Assembly (NCBI GenBank): GCA_913009205.1
Contig: CAJVYC010000024.1
Coordinates: forward strand, 1-39,239
Direction of reading: 5' to 3'
Length of the DNA: 39,239 bases
Source of the DNA: an uncultured Fluviicola sp.
Lineage (GTDB): Bacteria; Bacteroidota; Bacteroidia; Flavobacteriales_D; Crocinitomicaceae
In this document: in pieces, positions 25,843 through 33,334 of the stretch
Position numbering within the stretch: the stretch's first letter is position 1
Layout of the letters: each line of letters begins with the position of its first letter
Position numbers and translations under genes: made by a program
The notes under the pieces: generated by a model
Databases searched by the model: none
Seen by the model: the letters and a program-made list of their open reading frames with translations, nothing else
Told to the model about the DNA's origin: nothing

Positions 25843-25923
25843 TATTTGTTAAAATTAGGGGATTTTAACGAGTAACTGTTCATTCTTCTTCCAAAACTAT
25901 AACATCTGCGCTTTCTTTAACGT

Positions 25924-25931
25924 TATCTTTA
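25924..25931 (+). promoter_or_regulatory. Candidate -7 element for lytic transglycosylase gene
   Basis: TATCTTTA fits TAnnTTTG except for the last base and lies 26 bases before the ATG at 25958. The same octamer is seen twice upstream of the 5-formyl-THF cyclo-ligase gene. Confidence 0.35.
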
Positions 25932-25957
25932 TATAAACCTGTTAACATCAAACTTTC

Positions 25958-26911
25958 ATGCGCTATCTCCTTTTCTTAATTTCTTTTATTTCATTTAGTA
26001 CTTTTTCTCAAGATTTCAAATGGGAAGAAGAAAAAATTGAAGTCAAAACGGGAGAAGATCAAAACGTGATTTTAAGTGCAGATGCAATCATTTCTGAAGG
26101 ATGGAGCGGTTTCGCCCAACCTAATTTTTGGAGAAATATAATGACTCTTGCACCTGATTCATGCATCGTAAACATAGCCAAGACAAGAGAAGTGATTGAC
26201 ATTACGAGCAACATTCAATGGAACAAGCAAACCAACGATCAAAAAGATGTATTTCGTGATAGCGTTAGAACTGCACACGGTTTGACAAGTGAAGACCGAA
26301 TATTTGTAACGACAGGTAAAAAAGACTTCTACAAGTTTGATGTCGTTTATCCGAGCCTTGCCGATGGAGTTGCAGCCTTTGAGAGCAATGATGTTGATCC
26401 GTGGTATGCTCAGGCAATTTTATTGATAGAAAGCCCTGGACAGCTAAAGAAATCAAGAGCTGGAGCTTATGGTCCATTTCAATTGATGCCTTCAGTAGCA
26501 AGAGCGCAAGGTTTAACAGTCAATCGATACACGGATGAACGTTCCGATTTTGAAAGAAGCGCATTTGGATCCTCAAATTTAATTAAGACAATGTGTATTC
26601 CTGAGGCAAAACGAATTTTGAATGCACACAATTTAGAGTTTTCAGAAAATGATATTTGGTTTCGATTGTTCGTATTGCACGTATATCACGCTGGAGCAGG
26701 AAATGTTTCTGCGGTTGTCAATAAAATTGCTCCTAAAGAAGGAGGACAACAATTGATTCAAACAATGTGGAATACAACAGCTGCGAGTTTTGGAAACAAT
26801 TCGCAAAATTATTCGCAACTGGCCTTAGCTTCTCAGCTTATTCTTCATGATATCGTTCATAACGAAAGTGACAGTATCCAATCGTGTAGTTCTGATTCTG
26901 CAATGAAGTAA
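25958..26911 (+). CDS. Lytic transglycosylase SLT-domain protein
   Basis: A signal peptide (MRYLLFLISFISFSTFSQ) precedes an about 110-residue N-terminal region of no clear family. An SLT domain follows (about 145-290): WYAQAILLIESPG with candidate catalytic Glu158, then RAGAYGPFQLMPSVARAQGL (the GxxGLxQLMPxTA-type block) and FVLHVYHAGAGNVSAVV (the AYNAGxG-type block). Lytic transglycosylases cleave peptidoglycan between MurNAc and GlcNAc in the periplasm, leaving 1,6-anhydroMurNAc. The usual AYNAG is VYHAG here. No LysM domain is present. It is a single gene, divergent from yidD. Its exact subfamily and role in wall turnover are unknown. Confidence 0.88.
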   Translation: MRYLLFLISFISFSTFSQDFKWEEEKIEVKTGEDQNVILSADAIISEGWSGFAQPNFWRNIMTLAPDSCIVNIAKTREVIDITSNIQWNKQTNDQKDVFRDSVRTAHGLTSEDRIFVTTGKKDFYKFDVVYPSLADGVAAFESNDVDPWYAQAILLIESPGQLKKSRAGAYGPFQLMPSVARAQGLTVNRYTDERSDFERSAFGSSNLIKTMCIPEAKRILNAHNLEFSENDIWFRLFVLHVYHAGAGNVSAVVNKIAPKEGGQQLIQTMWNTTAASFGNNSQNYSQLALASQLILHDIVHNESDSIQSCSSDSAMK

Positions 26912-27134
26912 TTCAATTCGTACCTTAATTAAGCGTAACTTACTTTCCAAGGACTATTTTATTGACTTTGATTGTGAAGATTGATGGCACTCATTACTAA
27001 ACGCACTCAAGTCTCGATGAATGAAGATGACTGGTTTAAAAGTATTCATGAATAACTCAAAAAATAACATTCTCTATTCGAGTTATCTAACACTCTATTT
27101 TCTATTTCATTCAACATCAATTGGTTATAGTTAA

Positions 27135-27353
27135 ATTACTATTTCAATAAATGAATCGAATTCGCCCTATTATATAGCGTCTGATTTGGTAATTAACAGC
27201 ATTGACTCCTTGTTAATTGGAGGTGGAGCAGAAGTAATAATTAGCGACAATGCTAATATCGATGTCTATGGACTTATTTCAACCCAAGGAATTTACTTTC
27301 TAGCGTTCTATGCCGATCAAGAAAAAGTCCTTGTGAAAATCACAAAAACCTAA
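27135..27353 (+). pseudogene. Fragment of a T9SS sorting domain without start
   Basis: The rest of this gap (26912-27134) holds nothing I can recognise. From 27135 a 72-codon frame stays open to a TAA at 27351-27353 without any in-frame ATG. It reads ISINESNSPYYIASDLVINS, then EVIISDNANIDVYGLIS and STQGIYFLAFYADQEKVLVK. The order of strand, D-x-turn, [L/I]STQGIYFL and K[V/I]L.KI end is that of a type A T9SS sorting domain, with SPYYIASDLVI in place of YPNPASDLVI. It is probably the 3' stump of a lost cargo gene. Confidence 0.5.
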
Positions 27354-27358
27354 AGATT

Positions 27359-27733
27359 CTACTTTTCAATAAATTTCATTGAAATAGAATTTACACAATG
27401 CCTCGTGTTCTTCTCTGTAAAGCGTTCTCCTTCGAAAACATGCCCTAGATGACCGTCACAGTTACTACAAACAATTTCAATGCGATTATCGTTTGAGTGA
27501 CGAATGCGTTTAACAGCGCCCTTAATTTCATCATCGAAGGAAGGCCATCCGCATCGAGAACTGAATTTATCGTCGGATGTGTACAATTCCGATTCACATT
27601 GTCTACATACATAAATTCCGGGCAGCCTAGTATCTGTATATTCCCCGACAAATGCTCTTTCCGTTCCTTTGCCTATAATCACACGTTGTTCCTCAGTATT
27701 TAGCTGATTCCATTCTTCTTTTAACTTCTTCAT
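27359..27733 (-). CDS. msrB: Peptide-methionine (R)-S-oxide reductase
   Basis: This 124-residue MsrB reduces the R epimer of methionine sulfoxide in damaged proteins. The zinc site is complete: CRQC (Cys43, Cys46) and CSNC (Cys89, Cys92). The core motifs are CGWPSFDDEI (61-70), GHLGHVFEGE, and the catalytic RHCVNSISMKF with Cys113. Cys61 could act as the resolving cysteine. The start MKKLKEEWNQL has no signal peptide, so the enzyme is cytosolic. It lies one base downstream of the DUF4836 lipoprotein gene on the same strand, so the two are probably co-transcribed. Confidence 0.97.
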   Translation of the reverse strand: MKKLKEEWNQLNTEEQRVIIGKGTERAFVGEYTDTRLPGIYVCRQCESELYTSDDKFSSRCGWPSFDDEIKGAVKRIRHSNDNRIEIVCSNCDGHLGHVFEGERFTEKNTRHCVNSISMKFIEK

Positions 27734-27734
27734 T

Positions 27735-29216
27735 TTAGAAATTCATTCCGCCCCCCACAAGCATTGGCAACATTGTCATTGCTTCTTTAGTGGCTTGTTT
27801 TAAAATATTATCCTTGTTGTTCTTTGTCTTGATAAAAAGTTTGGCTCCGTTGTTATTCATTTCAACAGTTGCGTAATCTAGCAATCCAATCGCTGAAGAT
27901 TGAAATGGACCCATATCTATTCTTGATATTGCATTGAAATCAATAAACATGAAGAATCCCGTTTTCCCAAACTTCTCGCTTCCTTTTGACATTTTTAATT
28001 TTGCGTCGCTATTTAACATTGCAGTTGAAGTTCCCATGTACGGTGCAATTGCTTCCAATCCACCATTAATGTAATTCACTTCCATCCCTTCCTCCAATTC
28101 TATTTCATTTCGCACCAATGAAAATACTTTTTGTCCTGCCTCTGATGTACTCAAATACGACCTAGATCCAACTTCAAATCTCCCATATATTTCTTTTCCA
28201 ATTGCTATCATTCCCGCTTCCCCATTCAAAACAGAAGACATAAGATTTCCTGTTCCAAGGTATTTAAACAAACCTCCCATTTTATTTATGTTGATATCCA
28301 TCTTTTCCATGATGTTTGGAGCATAAGTAGCGTAGAATTTCTCCATTTTTTTAACGTCAAGGTTAATGGATACTCCACCAACAACTTTCCCGTCTCCCCT
28401 GGCAAGTTTGCTAGCTAAATCTGAAGATTCATTAGATTTGAAGAACATTAACTCCTTCATTTCCTTTGAAAAATAATTTTTGGTTTCAATTGACATTCCT
28501 CCTTTTTCGAAATTCAAAACAGATTGTACGAATGACCCCTTAACCATTGTTTCAATTTTCTTTTGATCTGAAGCACTCAACATGTCCAAGTCAGTGCTGG
28601 ATGTCCAGTACAAACCTTCCATACTAAGATTTGCTACGAAATCACCTTTCACTTTGATCATTTCATCAATCTTTCGACCAGAAACTTTTCCAGTTGATTT
28701 CTTAAACACTTCATTAACAATTTTTTTCGTGTCGTATTTTCCCTGTTGAACGATCGCAATCGCAAGGTCATTTCTAAATGCTATTATGAATTCATCGTCC
28801 TCAGCATAGCGAATCCCGTTCGTTTCTTCCACCAAAAAACTTCTTTGCTGTTTGAGTTCTTTTTCAAGCTCATCAGCATCTTTCACCTTAACAAACAACA
28901 ATATTCTTTGCGGTTTCCCCTTTTCGTTAACAGGTCCTTCCAAAGTAAAATGAACAGGTGAATCAATACTTAAAACTCTATTTAGACTATTAATCTGTCC
29001 AGAAATCAGGCCTTCGATCATCTTCTCATTTTTATAATCGGTTTTATCCATTATTTTTTTCAAGCTTACGCTACCAAAAGCAAAGACACCTTCGTTTCCA
29101 TTCATTACTGCGGAGACATAATCTTCGATTTCTCTTTTTTCTAGTGTTTCTTCATCATTTGAGCATGAGGCGATTAGAAGTGCAAGGGTTGCGAATAGGC
29201 CAATTCTCTTTAACAT
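27735..29216 (-). CDS. DUF4836-like lipoprotein
   Basis: The start is the ATG at 29216, giving MLKRIGLFATLALLIASC with a lipobox Cys18 (493 residues); the longer frame from 29315 adds 33 residues with no signal character. The body matches the DUF4836 pattern of Bacteroidota lipoproteins: FAFGSVSLKKIMDK near the start, a long alternating beta/helix core, LDVKKMEKFYATYAPNIMEKM, GEAGMIAIGKEIYG, and a late TGFFMFIDFNAIS segment. The role of the family is unknown. It is co-directional and nearly contiguous with msrB. It may sit on the periplasmic or outer face of the outer membrane. Confidence 0.8.
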   Translation of the reverse strand: MLKRIGLFATLALLIASCSNDEETLEKREIEDYVSAVMNGNEGVFAFGSVSLKKIMDKTDYKNEKMIEGLISGQINSLNRVLSIDSPVHFTLEGPVNEKGKPQRILLFVKVKDADELEKELKQQRSFLVEETNGIRYAEDDEFIIAFRNDLAIAIVQQGKYDTKKIVNEVFKKSTGKVSGRKIDEMIKVKGDFVANLSMEGLYWTSSTDLDMLSASDQKKIETMVKGSFVQSVLNFEKGGMSIETKNYFSKEMKELMFFKSNESSDLASKLARGDGKVVGGVSINLDVKKMEKFYATYAPNIMEKMDININKMGGLFKYLGTGNLMSSVLNGEAGMIAIGKEIYGRFEVGSRSYLSTSEAGQKVFSLVRNEIELEEGMEVNYINGGLEAIAPYMGTSTAMLNSDAKLKMSKGSEKFGKTGFFMFIDFNAISRIDMGPFQSSAIGLLDYATVEMNNNGAKLFIKTKNNKDNILKQATKEAMTMLPMLVGGGMNF

Positions 29217-29297
29217 ATTATATTTTTTGGTGATTTGAATTTTAAATTTAATCATATTCAAGCACAAGTTATGCCAATGCTTGTTGATTCTAAAGAT

Positions 29298-29305
29298 TAA
29301 CTTTG
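29298..29305 (+). promoter_or_regulatory. Candidate -7 element, leaderless start of 29310 gene
   Basis: TAACTTTG is a perfect TAnnTTTG box ending four bases before the ATG at 29310, so the transcript would begin at the start codon. The spacing is the same as at ispE. Confidence 0.45.
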
Positions 29306-29309
29306 CGAC

Positions 29310-29876
29310 ATGCATTTAGTCGAACCATATTATCATTGGAGGAATATTTATATTGCCTCAGAAGATGAATCCTCACCATTCTATAACCGTGATTATAGCG
29401 AGTTCGAATTCAGCAATCACATCTATAATTATTATATCCATCCGCAATGGGATCACATTGGATCACCGACACTTTACATTAAAATTTTGTATGCTGACTA
29501 TGATTTGGGATTTTGTATCATCGAAATGATTGGAGAATGGAATGACACCATTGAAAATGATGTGATGACCTTAAAACGTGATATCATCGATGAGTTAATA
29601 CCGACTGGACTTAACAAGTTCATTCTTATTGGAGAAAACGTTTTGAATTTTCATGGATCAGATGATTGTTATTATGAAGAATGGATTGATGATTTAGAAG
29701 ACGGTTGGATCGCGATGCTGAACTTTCATGAACATGTGGAACGCGAAATGCAAGAGGTTGGAGTCGATCAATACTGCATCATGGGAGGGGAATTGGATGA
29801 ACTCGAATGGAGAACCTATCTGCCAAAAAATCTATTCACTAAGGTTGAAATGATCGTTAAAGATCGTTGGCAATAA
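29310..29876 (+). CDS. Acidic conserved-looking hypothetical protein
   Basis: I do not assign this 188-residue protein to a named family. It has no signal peptide or membrane segment and is strongly acidic and aromatic (HWRNIYIASEDESSPFYNRDYSEFEFSN in segments, DDCYYEEWIDDLEDGWIAML). The alternating FCIIEMIGEWND, GLNKFILIGENVLNFHGSDD and YCIMGGELDELEWRTYLP strands suggest a compact alpha/beta cytosolic domain. It sits directly behind a perfect -7 box and is followed by a strong terminator, so it is a monocistronic unit divergent from the DUF4836 gene. Similar-looking proteins are, to my memory, annotated as hypothetical across Flavobacteriales. Confidence 0.8.
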   Translation: MHLVEPYYHWRNIYIASEDESSPFYNRDYSEFEFSNHIYNYYIHPQWDHIGSPTLYIKILYADYDLGFCIIEMIGEWNDTIENDVMTLKRDIIDELIPTGLNKFILIGENVLNFHGSDDCYYEEWIDDLEDGWIAMLNFHEHVEREMQEVGVDQYCIMGGELDELEWRTYLPKNLFTKVEMIVKDRWQ

Positions 29877-29908
29877 AAAATCCCAGTTCCAAAGAACCGG
29901 GATTTTTT
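29875..29908. terminator. Bidirectional intrinsic terminator
   Basis: AAAAAATCCC(A)GTTC pairs with GAAC(C)GGGATTTTTT around a CAAA loop. It serves the 29310 gene on the plus strand and, with its A/T runs on both sides, can also end the reverse-strand haem operon that stops at 29960. Confidence 0.85.
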
Positions 29909-29959
29909 ATAATTTTTATCAGCTCACCATTTGGTTCGCCCAGAAAAGTATTCGTTTTT

Positions 29960-30853
29960 TTATTTCTGAACCATTATGCTTGCAGACATCGCTCTGTTTC
30001 CTACGAAGAAATGCACAGCATAAATTCCATTTTCTATTTCACTTGGCAAAGAAACCATTTGTTTATTCATACCAATCAAAGATTTAGAAAGGTTTGATGC
30101 ATAAACTGATTTTCCGTTTAAATCAACTAAGTTGAAGTGCATGTCGTCAGCAATCATTGAAGTAAAGTTAACTGCAATACTGTTTCCTTCCATACTGTAA
30201 CCAGCAGTAAAAGTAGAAATGTCATTCTTAACCTCTTCAATTCCAACAGATGAGCTAATTGTATGTTCAGACAAATAAATTTCATCACCTGATGCTGCAC
30301 CGTTATCATTTGTTACATTCGAAGCAATATAGAAAGTAACATCCCCTAAATCAGTTGCAGGAGCATTCCATGTCCATGACCATAAGGTAACAGCATTAGT
30401 ATTACTAGTAGAAGTATGAGAAACGTAATCTCTTGTCATACCACCGTTTTGGAAATCAACAGTGCCACCAATTCCCATACCAACTAGAGAACCTGCCATT
30501 GAATTAGATCCATCATCTAACGTTGTAGAAGAAAATCCTTTTTTAGCTGGATTATTCGCCAATTGCAATGTTGCAGTGTAAGACGTTCCAGGAATATATG
30601 CCGCAACAGGAATAAATGCTGCATCGAGCAAAGTGAATTGATTTTGATTCGAACCATCCAAAACACTTCCTGAATGACACATTGTACAGTTGTTTTCTCC
30701 CGGAGCACCAGTTAAACCAGATTGATTTCCTCCACTTAAGAAATGTTTAGTTTTTTTAAACTGTTCTACTTTTCCAGAAGAATCAGCCGATTGAAATGCA
30801 AAAATTCCTGCCGCTAATAAGGCCACTGCAGGTAAAATGTAAAGTCTTTTCAT
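29960..30853 (-). CDS. Choice-of-anchor V T9SS protein with CxxCH motif
   Basis: This 297-residue secreted protein has a signal peptide (MKRLYILPAVALLAAGIFA). The N-terminal mature part has SGLTGAPGENNCTMCHSG, the TGAPGE..C..CH pattern of the choice-of-anchor V family; CTMCH is a CxxCH sequence that could attach haem c. A Reeler-like beta sandwich follows (PGTSYTATLQLA, KGFSSTTLDDGSN, VSHTSTSNTNAVTLWSWTWNAPATDLGDVTFYIASN in segments). The last about 80 residues are a divergent T9SS sorting domain (FNLVDLNGKSVYASNL ... NGIYAVHFFVG). It lies 38 bases after the CX4CH lipoprotein gene on the same strand. Whether haem is really attached is unproven, because in this family the motif could also be a disulfide. 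Confidence 0.85.
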   Translation of the reverse strand: MKRLYILPAVALLAAGIFAFQSADSSGKVEQFKKTKHFLSGGNQSGLTGAPGENNCTMCHSGSVLDGSNQNQFTLLDAAFIPVAAYIPGTSYTATLQLANNPAKKGFSSTTLDDGSNSMAGSLVGMGIGGTVDFQNGGMTRDYVSHTSTSNTNAVTLWSWTWNAPATDLGDVTFYIASNVTNDNGAASGDEIYLSEHTISSSVGIEEVKNDISTFTAGYSMEGNSIAVNFTSMIADDMHFNLVDLNGKSVYASNLSKSLIGMNKQMVSLPSEIENGIYAVHFFVGNRAMSASIMVQK

Positions 30854-30891
30854 AATTTAAGTGTTAGTGTTACGGTGTAATATTAATAAAT

Positions 30892-31245
30892 TTAATTATC
30901 CAATTTCCCTTGGTCTTTCCAACATTTAATTTGTTGGATGAAAGAATCAGCAAGCTTTGGTCCTCCAGACGGCATAAGTTGACCATCCGTTGGGTCTTTT
31001 TGAATTCTAGTTAGAATATTGTCTGCATTTGCCTCAATATCAGCATGGGTTAACAAGGTTGGTGAAATAAACCCAGCTGCATGGCATCCACTTGTTGAAC
31101 AATTGGTATTAATCAAAGGTTGAACAACTTGTGAAAATGAAATTACATCTGGACAATCCTCAATAATCTCCTCAATTTTATCTTGCTTACACGACATTAA
31201 TAGACAAATCGCACTTGCGATAAATGTTATTCTAAATACGATCAT
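30892..31245 (-). CDS. Small lipoprotein with CX4CH haem-like motif
   Basis: This 117-residue lipoprotein has the signal MIVFRITFIASAICLLMSC (lipobox Cys19). The body resembles a mini cytochrome c: VVQPLINTNCSTSGCHAAG supplies a CX4CH motif, and LTRIQKDPTDGQLMPSGGPKLADSFIQQIKCWKDQGKLDN contains the distal LMP methionine plus the closing helix found in planctomycete/Bacteroidota small cytochromes. The CX4CH spacing instead of CxxCH is a known rarer variant. Its ATG overlaps the stop of the DUF5777 barrel gene (ATGA), so the two are translationally coupled. It is likely periplasm- or surface-anchored and electron-transferring. Confidence 0.82.
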   Translation of the reverse strand: MIVFRITFIASAICLLMSCKQDKIEEIIEDCPDVISFSQVVQPLINTNCSTSGCHAAGFISPTLLTHADIEANADNILTRIQKDPTDGQLMPSGGPKLADSFIQQIKCWKDQGKLDN

Positions 31246-32105
31246 AATTTGAAATTTCTTGTAATACTGAAGCCAAGTCTAAACTGTTTGTCTAGCCAAT
31301 TAGAAAAAGTGTAAGGAATAAATTGAGTTTCACCAAAACCTCTTGAGTTGGTTACAACCACTTTGAAGTTATGTCCACTTGTAATCCACTCTATTCCTCC
31401 AGAAAGACTGTTGTAATTATCAGGTCTGACTAATGGGTCACTTGAAGGAAAAGTGTGGTAATATTCACCAATAATTCCTAAGCCCTTCAGAACTTTAATA
31501 TTGAAAGCTCCACCCAATGCAAACAATCCATTCACGTCATTTGTGTTCACAAGGTTTCTATGAATATATGTCGGCATCAAAGCAACTGAGATTCTATCGG
31601 TAAACTTTCGTGCGATGTTAATTTGAGTCGAATATGCCATTCTATGTGAAAATTCAGGATAATGTTGAATTAATGACTTGTCTGAAACAGCAGGTTCATA
31701 AGACAATGACGAGGAAGCAAAAAGCGCCAAACTTACAGGCATTCCTTTGCTATAATTCTGAGTTAAAAGACGGTATTTTACAAATCCATCAACCAATGAT
31801 TTATACGGTGCTGATGTTCCTTTTGAACGACCAACTCCAACCATTAATTTATCCGAAATTCCATATTCAAATCCAAACCGGATGTCTGCCGCTTGGTCAA
31901 ACCCGAAAAAATTATTAACACCACCCGCAACCCCAATCAAATCGCCAAATCGGTGCTCAATTCTAAATTGTAGCGTGTTCTTTTTTAATGTTTCAACTGA
32001 ATGCCCATTCAAAATTCGAGTTCCATGGAATGTTTCCTCGGAATCCTGCGCGAACGATGAAGCTGCTATCAAGAGAGTTATTGATAAAATGTAAAGTTTT
32101 TTCAT
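31242..32105 (-). CDS. DUF5777-type outer-membrane beta-barrel protein
   Basis: The signal peptide is MKKLYILSITLLIAASSFAQ. The mature protein has alternating amphipathic strands typical of an outer-membrane barrel. It opens with the DUF5777 pattern FHGTRILNGHSVETLKKNTLQFRIEHRFG, then FGFDQAADIRFGFEYGISDKLMVGVGRSKG, and ends with an aromatic/Leu-terminated strand (FRLGFSITRNFKL). Family members of this kind tend to sit beside cytochrome-like or YceI-like genes. It is coupled to the di-haem cytochrome upstream (TAATG) and the CX4CH lipoprotein downstream (ATGA). The tight coupling suggests the barrel works with the two redox proteins, for example as a conduit or assembly partner; this is inferred. 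Confidence 0.88.
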   Translation of the reverse strand: MKKLYILSITLLIAASSFAQDSEETFHGTRILNGHSVETLKKNTLQFRIEHRFGDLIGVAGGVNNFFGFDQAADIRFGFEYGISDKLMVGVGRSKGTSAPYKSLVDGFVKYRLLTQNYSKGMPVSLALFASSSLSYEPAVSDKSLIQHYPEFSHRMAYSTQINIARKFTDRISVALMPTYIHRNLVNTNDVNGLFALGGAFNIKVLKGLGIIGEYYHTFPSSDPLVRPDNYNSLSGGIEWITSGHNFKVVVTNSRGFGETQFIPYTFSNWLDKQFRLGFSITRNFKL

Positions 32106-33157
32106 TATTTCTTAGCTAATTGTTTAATGTACGCAACTAAATCATTTAGTTGTTCATCGCTCATTTTCTCCTCGGTATAAAGAGGCATGTATTGTTTTCG
32201 GCCTGTCATAGAATACGTTCCGTGTCGGACGATTTGATACAACGATTTATCTGAATATTTTTTAATATTTCGCCAAAACATACCCCCAGTTAGAGAACTG
32301 TGATCCAATTTTAAATTGGTAACCCTCCCGCTTGAATGACAATGTAGACAGCTTTTATTATAAATTTTCTTCCCTGTTTCAGGATTTCCACCTTCGCCGT
32401 ACTTTCTTTTATCTGTTGGCATTGTGGGAAGAAATGTTGCTCCATAGGCTTGAACATAAGAACTCTTGATTGTTTCAATTAAATCCGTCTTTTCACCCTT
32501 CTTCAATTTGGCATATTTCTGGACATTTTTCGTGTCATTTTCAGAAAGAGACAAATCCTCAATTTTCAATTCATTTTTTTTGTAATAATGCATGATAGAT
32601 TCCAACTCCCAACCATCTAAATACCGTCCAGACGAACAATATTTAGCACACAATTGAACTGCATTCTCAAGCGTATCGCGAGAGTCGACTACAAGTAAAT
32701 CGTATTTCTTTTCGTAATCATTATTGTAAAATGAAGTTCGGTTGTAAATCCCCCAGAAAGTTGATCCGGGCATGAAACTTATACCATTCTCATCGGCATA
32801 ATTCAACCTCGCTTCGGCTGATTCATCCGTTAATACTTCAAACTCTCGTCCCAAATTATGGCAATCCGTACAGACAAAATATTTAGAAATTCTTTTCGAG
32901 TACTTGCTATCAATTTTAGTTCGTCCGTTAAGGATTAATTCCTCTCCTATTCTCGCCTTTTCGGTATCAAAATTCTCCATTGAATGAACCATCTCATCAT
33001 CGCCTAAGAATTTCAAAACGTCCGAGACATTCGCTTTTTGAACGTTCATTGTTCTATAGATTCCGTTTTCATTTTTGAATTTAAATCCTAAAAATGTAAC
33101 TATTATAGCGGCTCCAACAAGAATGAAGGTAAGAGGATTGTTTAGTTTTGTTTTCAT
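32105..33157 (-). CDS. Di-haem c-type cytochrome, SoxA-like plus monohaem domain
   Basis: This 350-residue protein has one N-terminal membrane segment (TFILVGAAIIVTFLGF). The first half resembles SoxA: FVCTDCHNL (CxxCH), FMPGSTFWGIYNRTSFYNNDY, and later AVQLCAKYCSSGRYLDGWELESIMHYY. In that last stretch SoxA has an RI..C...G....pE..al..Y block with a special cysteine haem ligand. The second half is a class I cytochrome c domain with CLHCH, then a YMPLYTEEKMSDEQLNDLVAYIKQL end supplying the distal Met. It is the first gene of a four-gene reverse-strand operon. Sulfur oxidation is not supported, because no other sox gene is visible; an electron-transfer role is the safe reading. Confidence 0.87.
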   Translation of the reverse strand: MKTKLNNPLTFILVGAAIIVTFLGFKFKNENGIYRTMNVQKANVSDVLKFLGDDEMVHSMENFDTEKARIGEELILNGRTKIDSKYSKRISKYFVCTDCHNLGREFEVLTDESAEARLNYADENGISFMPGSTFWGIYNRTSFYNNDYEKKYDLLVVDSRDTLENAVQLCAKYCSSGRYLDGWELESIMHYYKKNELKIEDLSLSENDTKNVQKYAKLKKGEKTDLIETIKSSYVQAYGATFLPTMPTDKRKYGEGGNPETGKKIYNKSCLHCHSSGRVTNLKLDHSSLTGGMFWRNIKKYSDKSLYQIVRHGTYSMTGRKQYMPLYTEEKMSDEQLNDLVAYIKQLAKK

Positions 33158-33277
33158 TTCATGTGTAAATTATGGAATTTATTTGGCACCACGAAAAACT
33201 CTTTAACTTATCGTTCATATTTTATAACAACCCACTCTTTTTGAGTTAGATATCAAGATAAAAAAAGTAGCAGCACT

Positions 33278-33315
33278 AAAAAAGCCCTCTCTCGGTTAAA
33301 CCAGGAAAGGGCTTT
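33278..33315 (-). terminator. Intrinsic terminator of the reverse-strand glycine-rich gene
   Basis: AAAGCCC (33281-33287) pairs with GGGCTTT (33309-33315). On the reverse strand the stem is followed by a T-run, seen as the A-run ending at 33283. It lies 20 bases after the stop at 33335. Confidence 0.75.
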
Positions 33316-33334
33316 CAAATTAAGTATGGCTGGA

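Noticed and set aside
29960-33157. A thiosulfate-oxidising sox cluster
   Set aside because: Only one SoxA-like half domain is present; soxB, soxC, soxX, soxY and soxZ are absent from the window.
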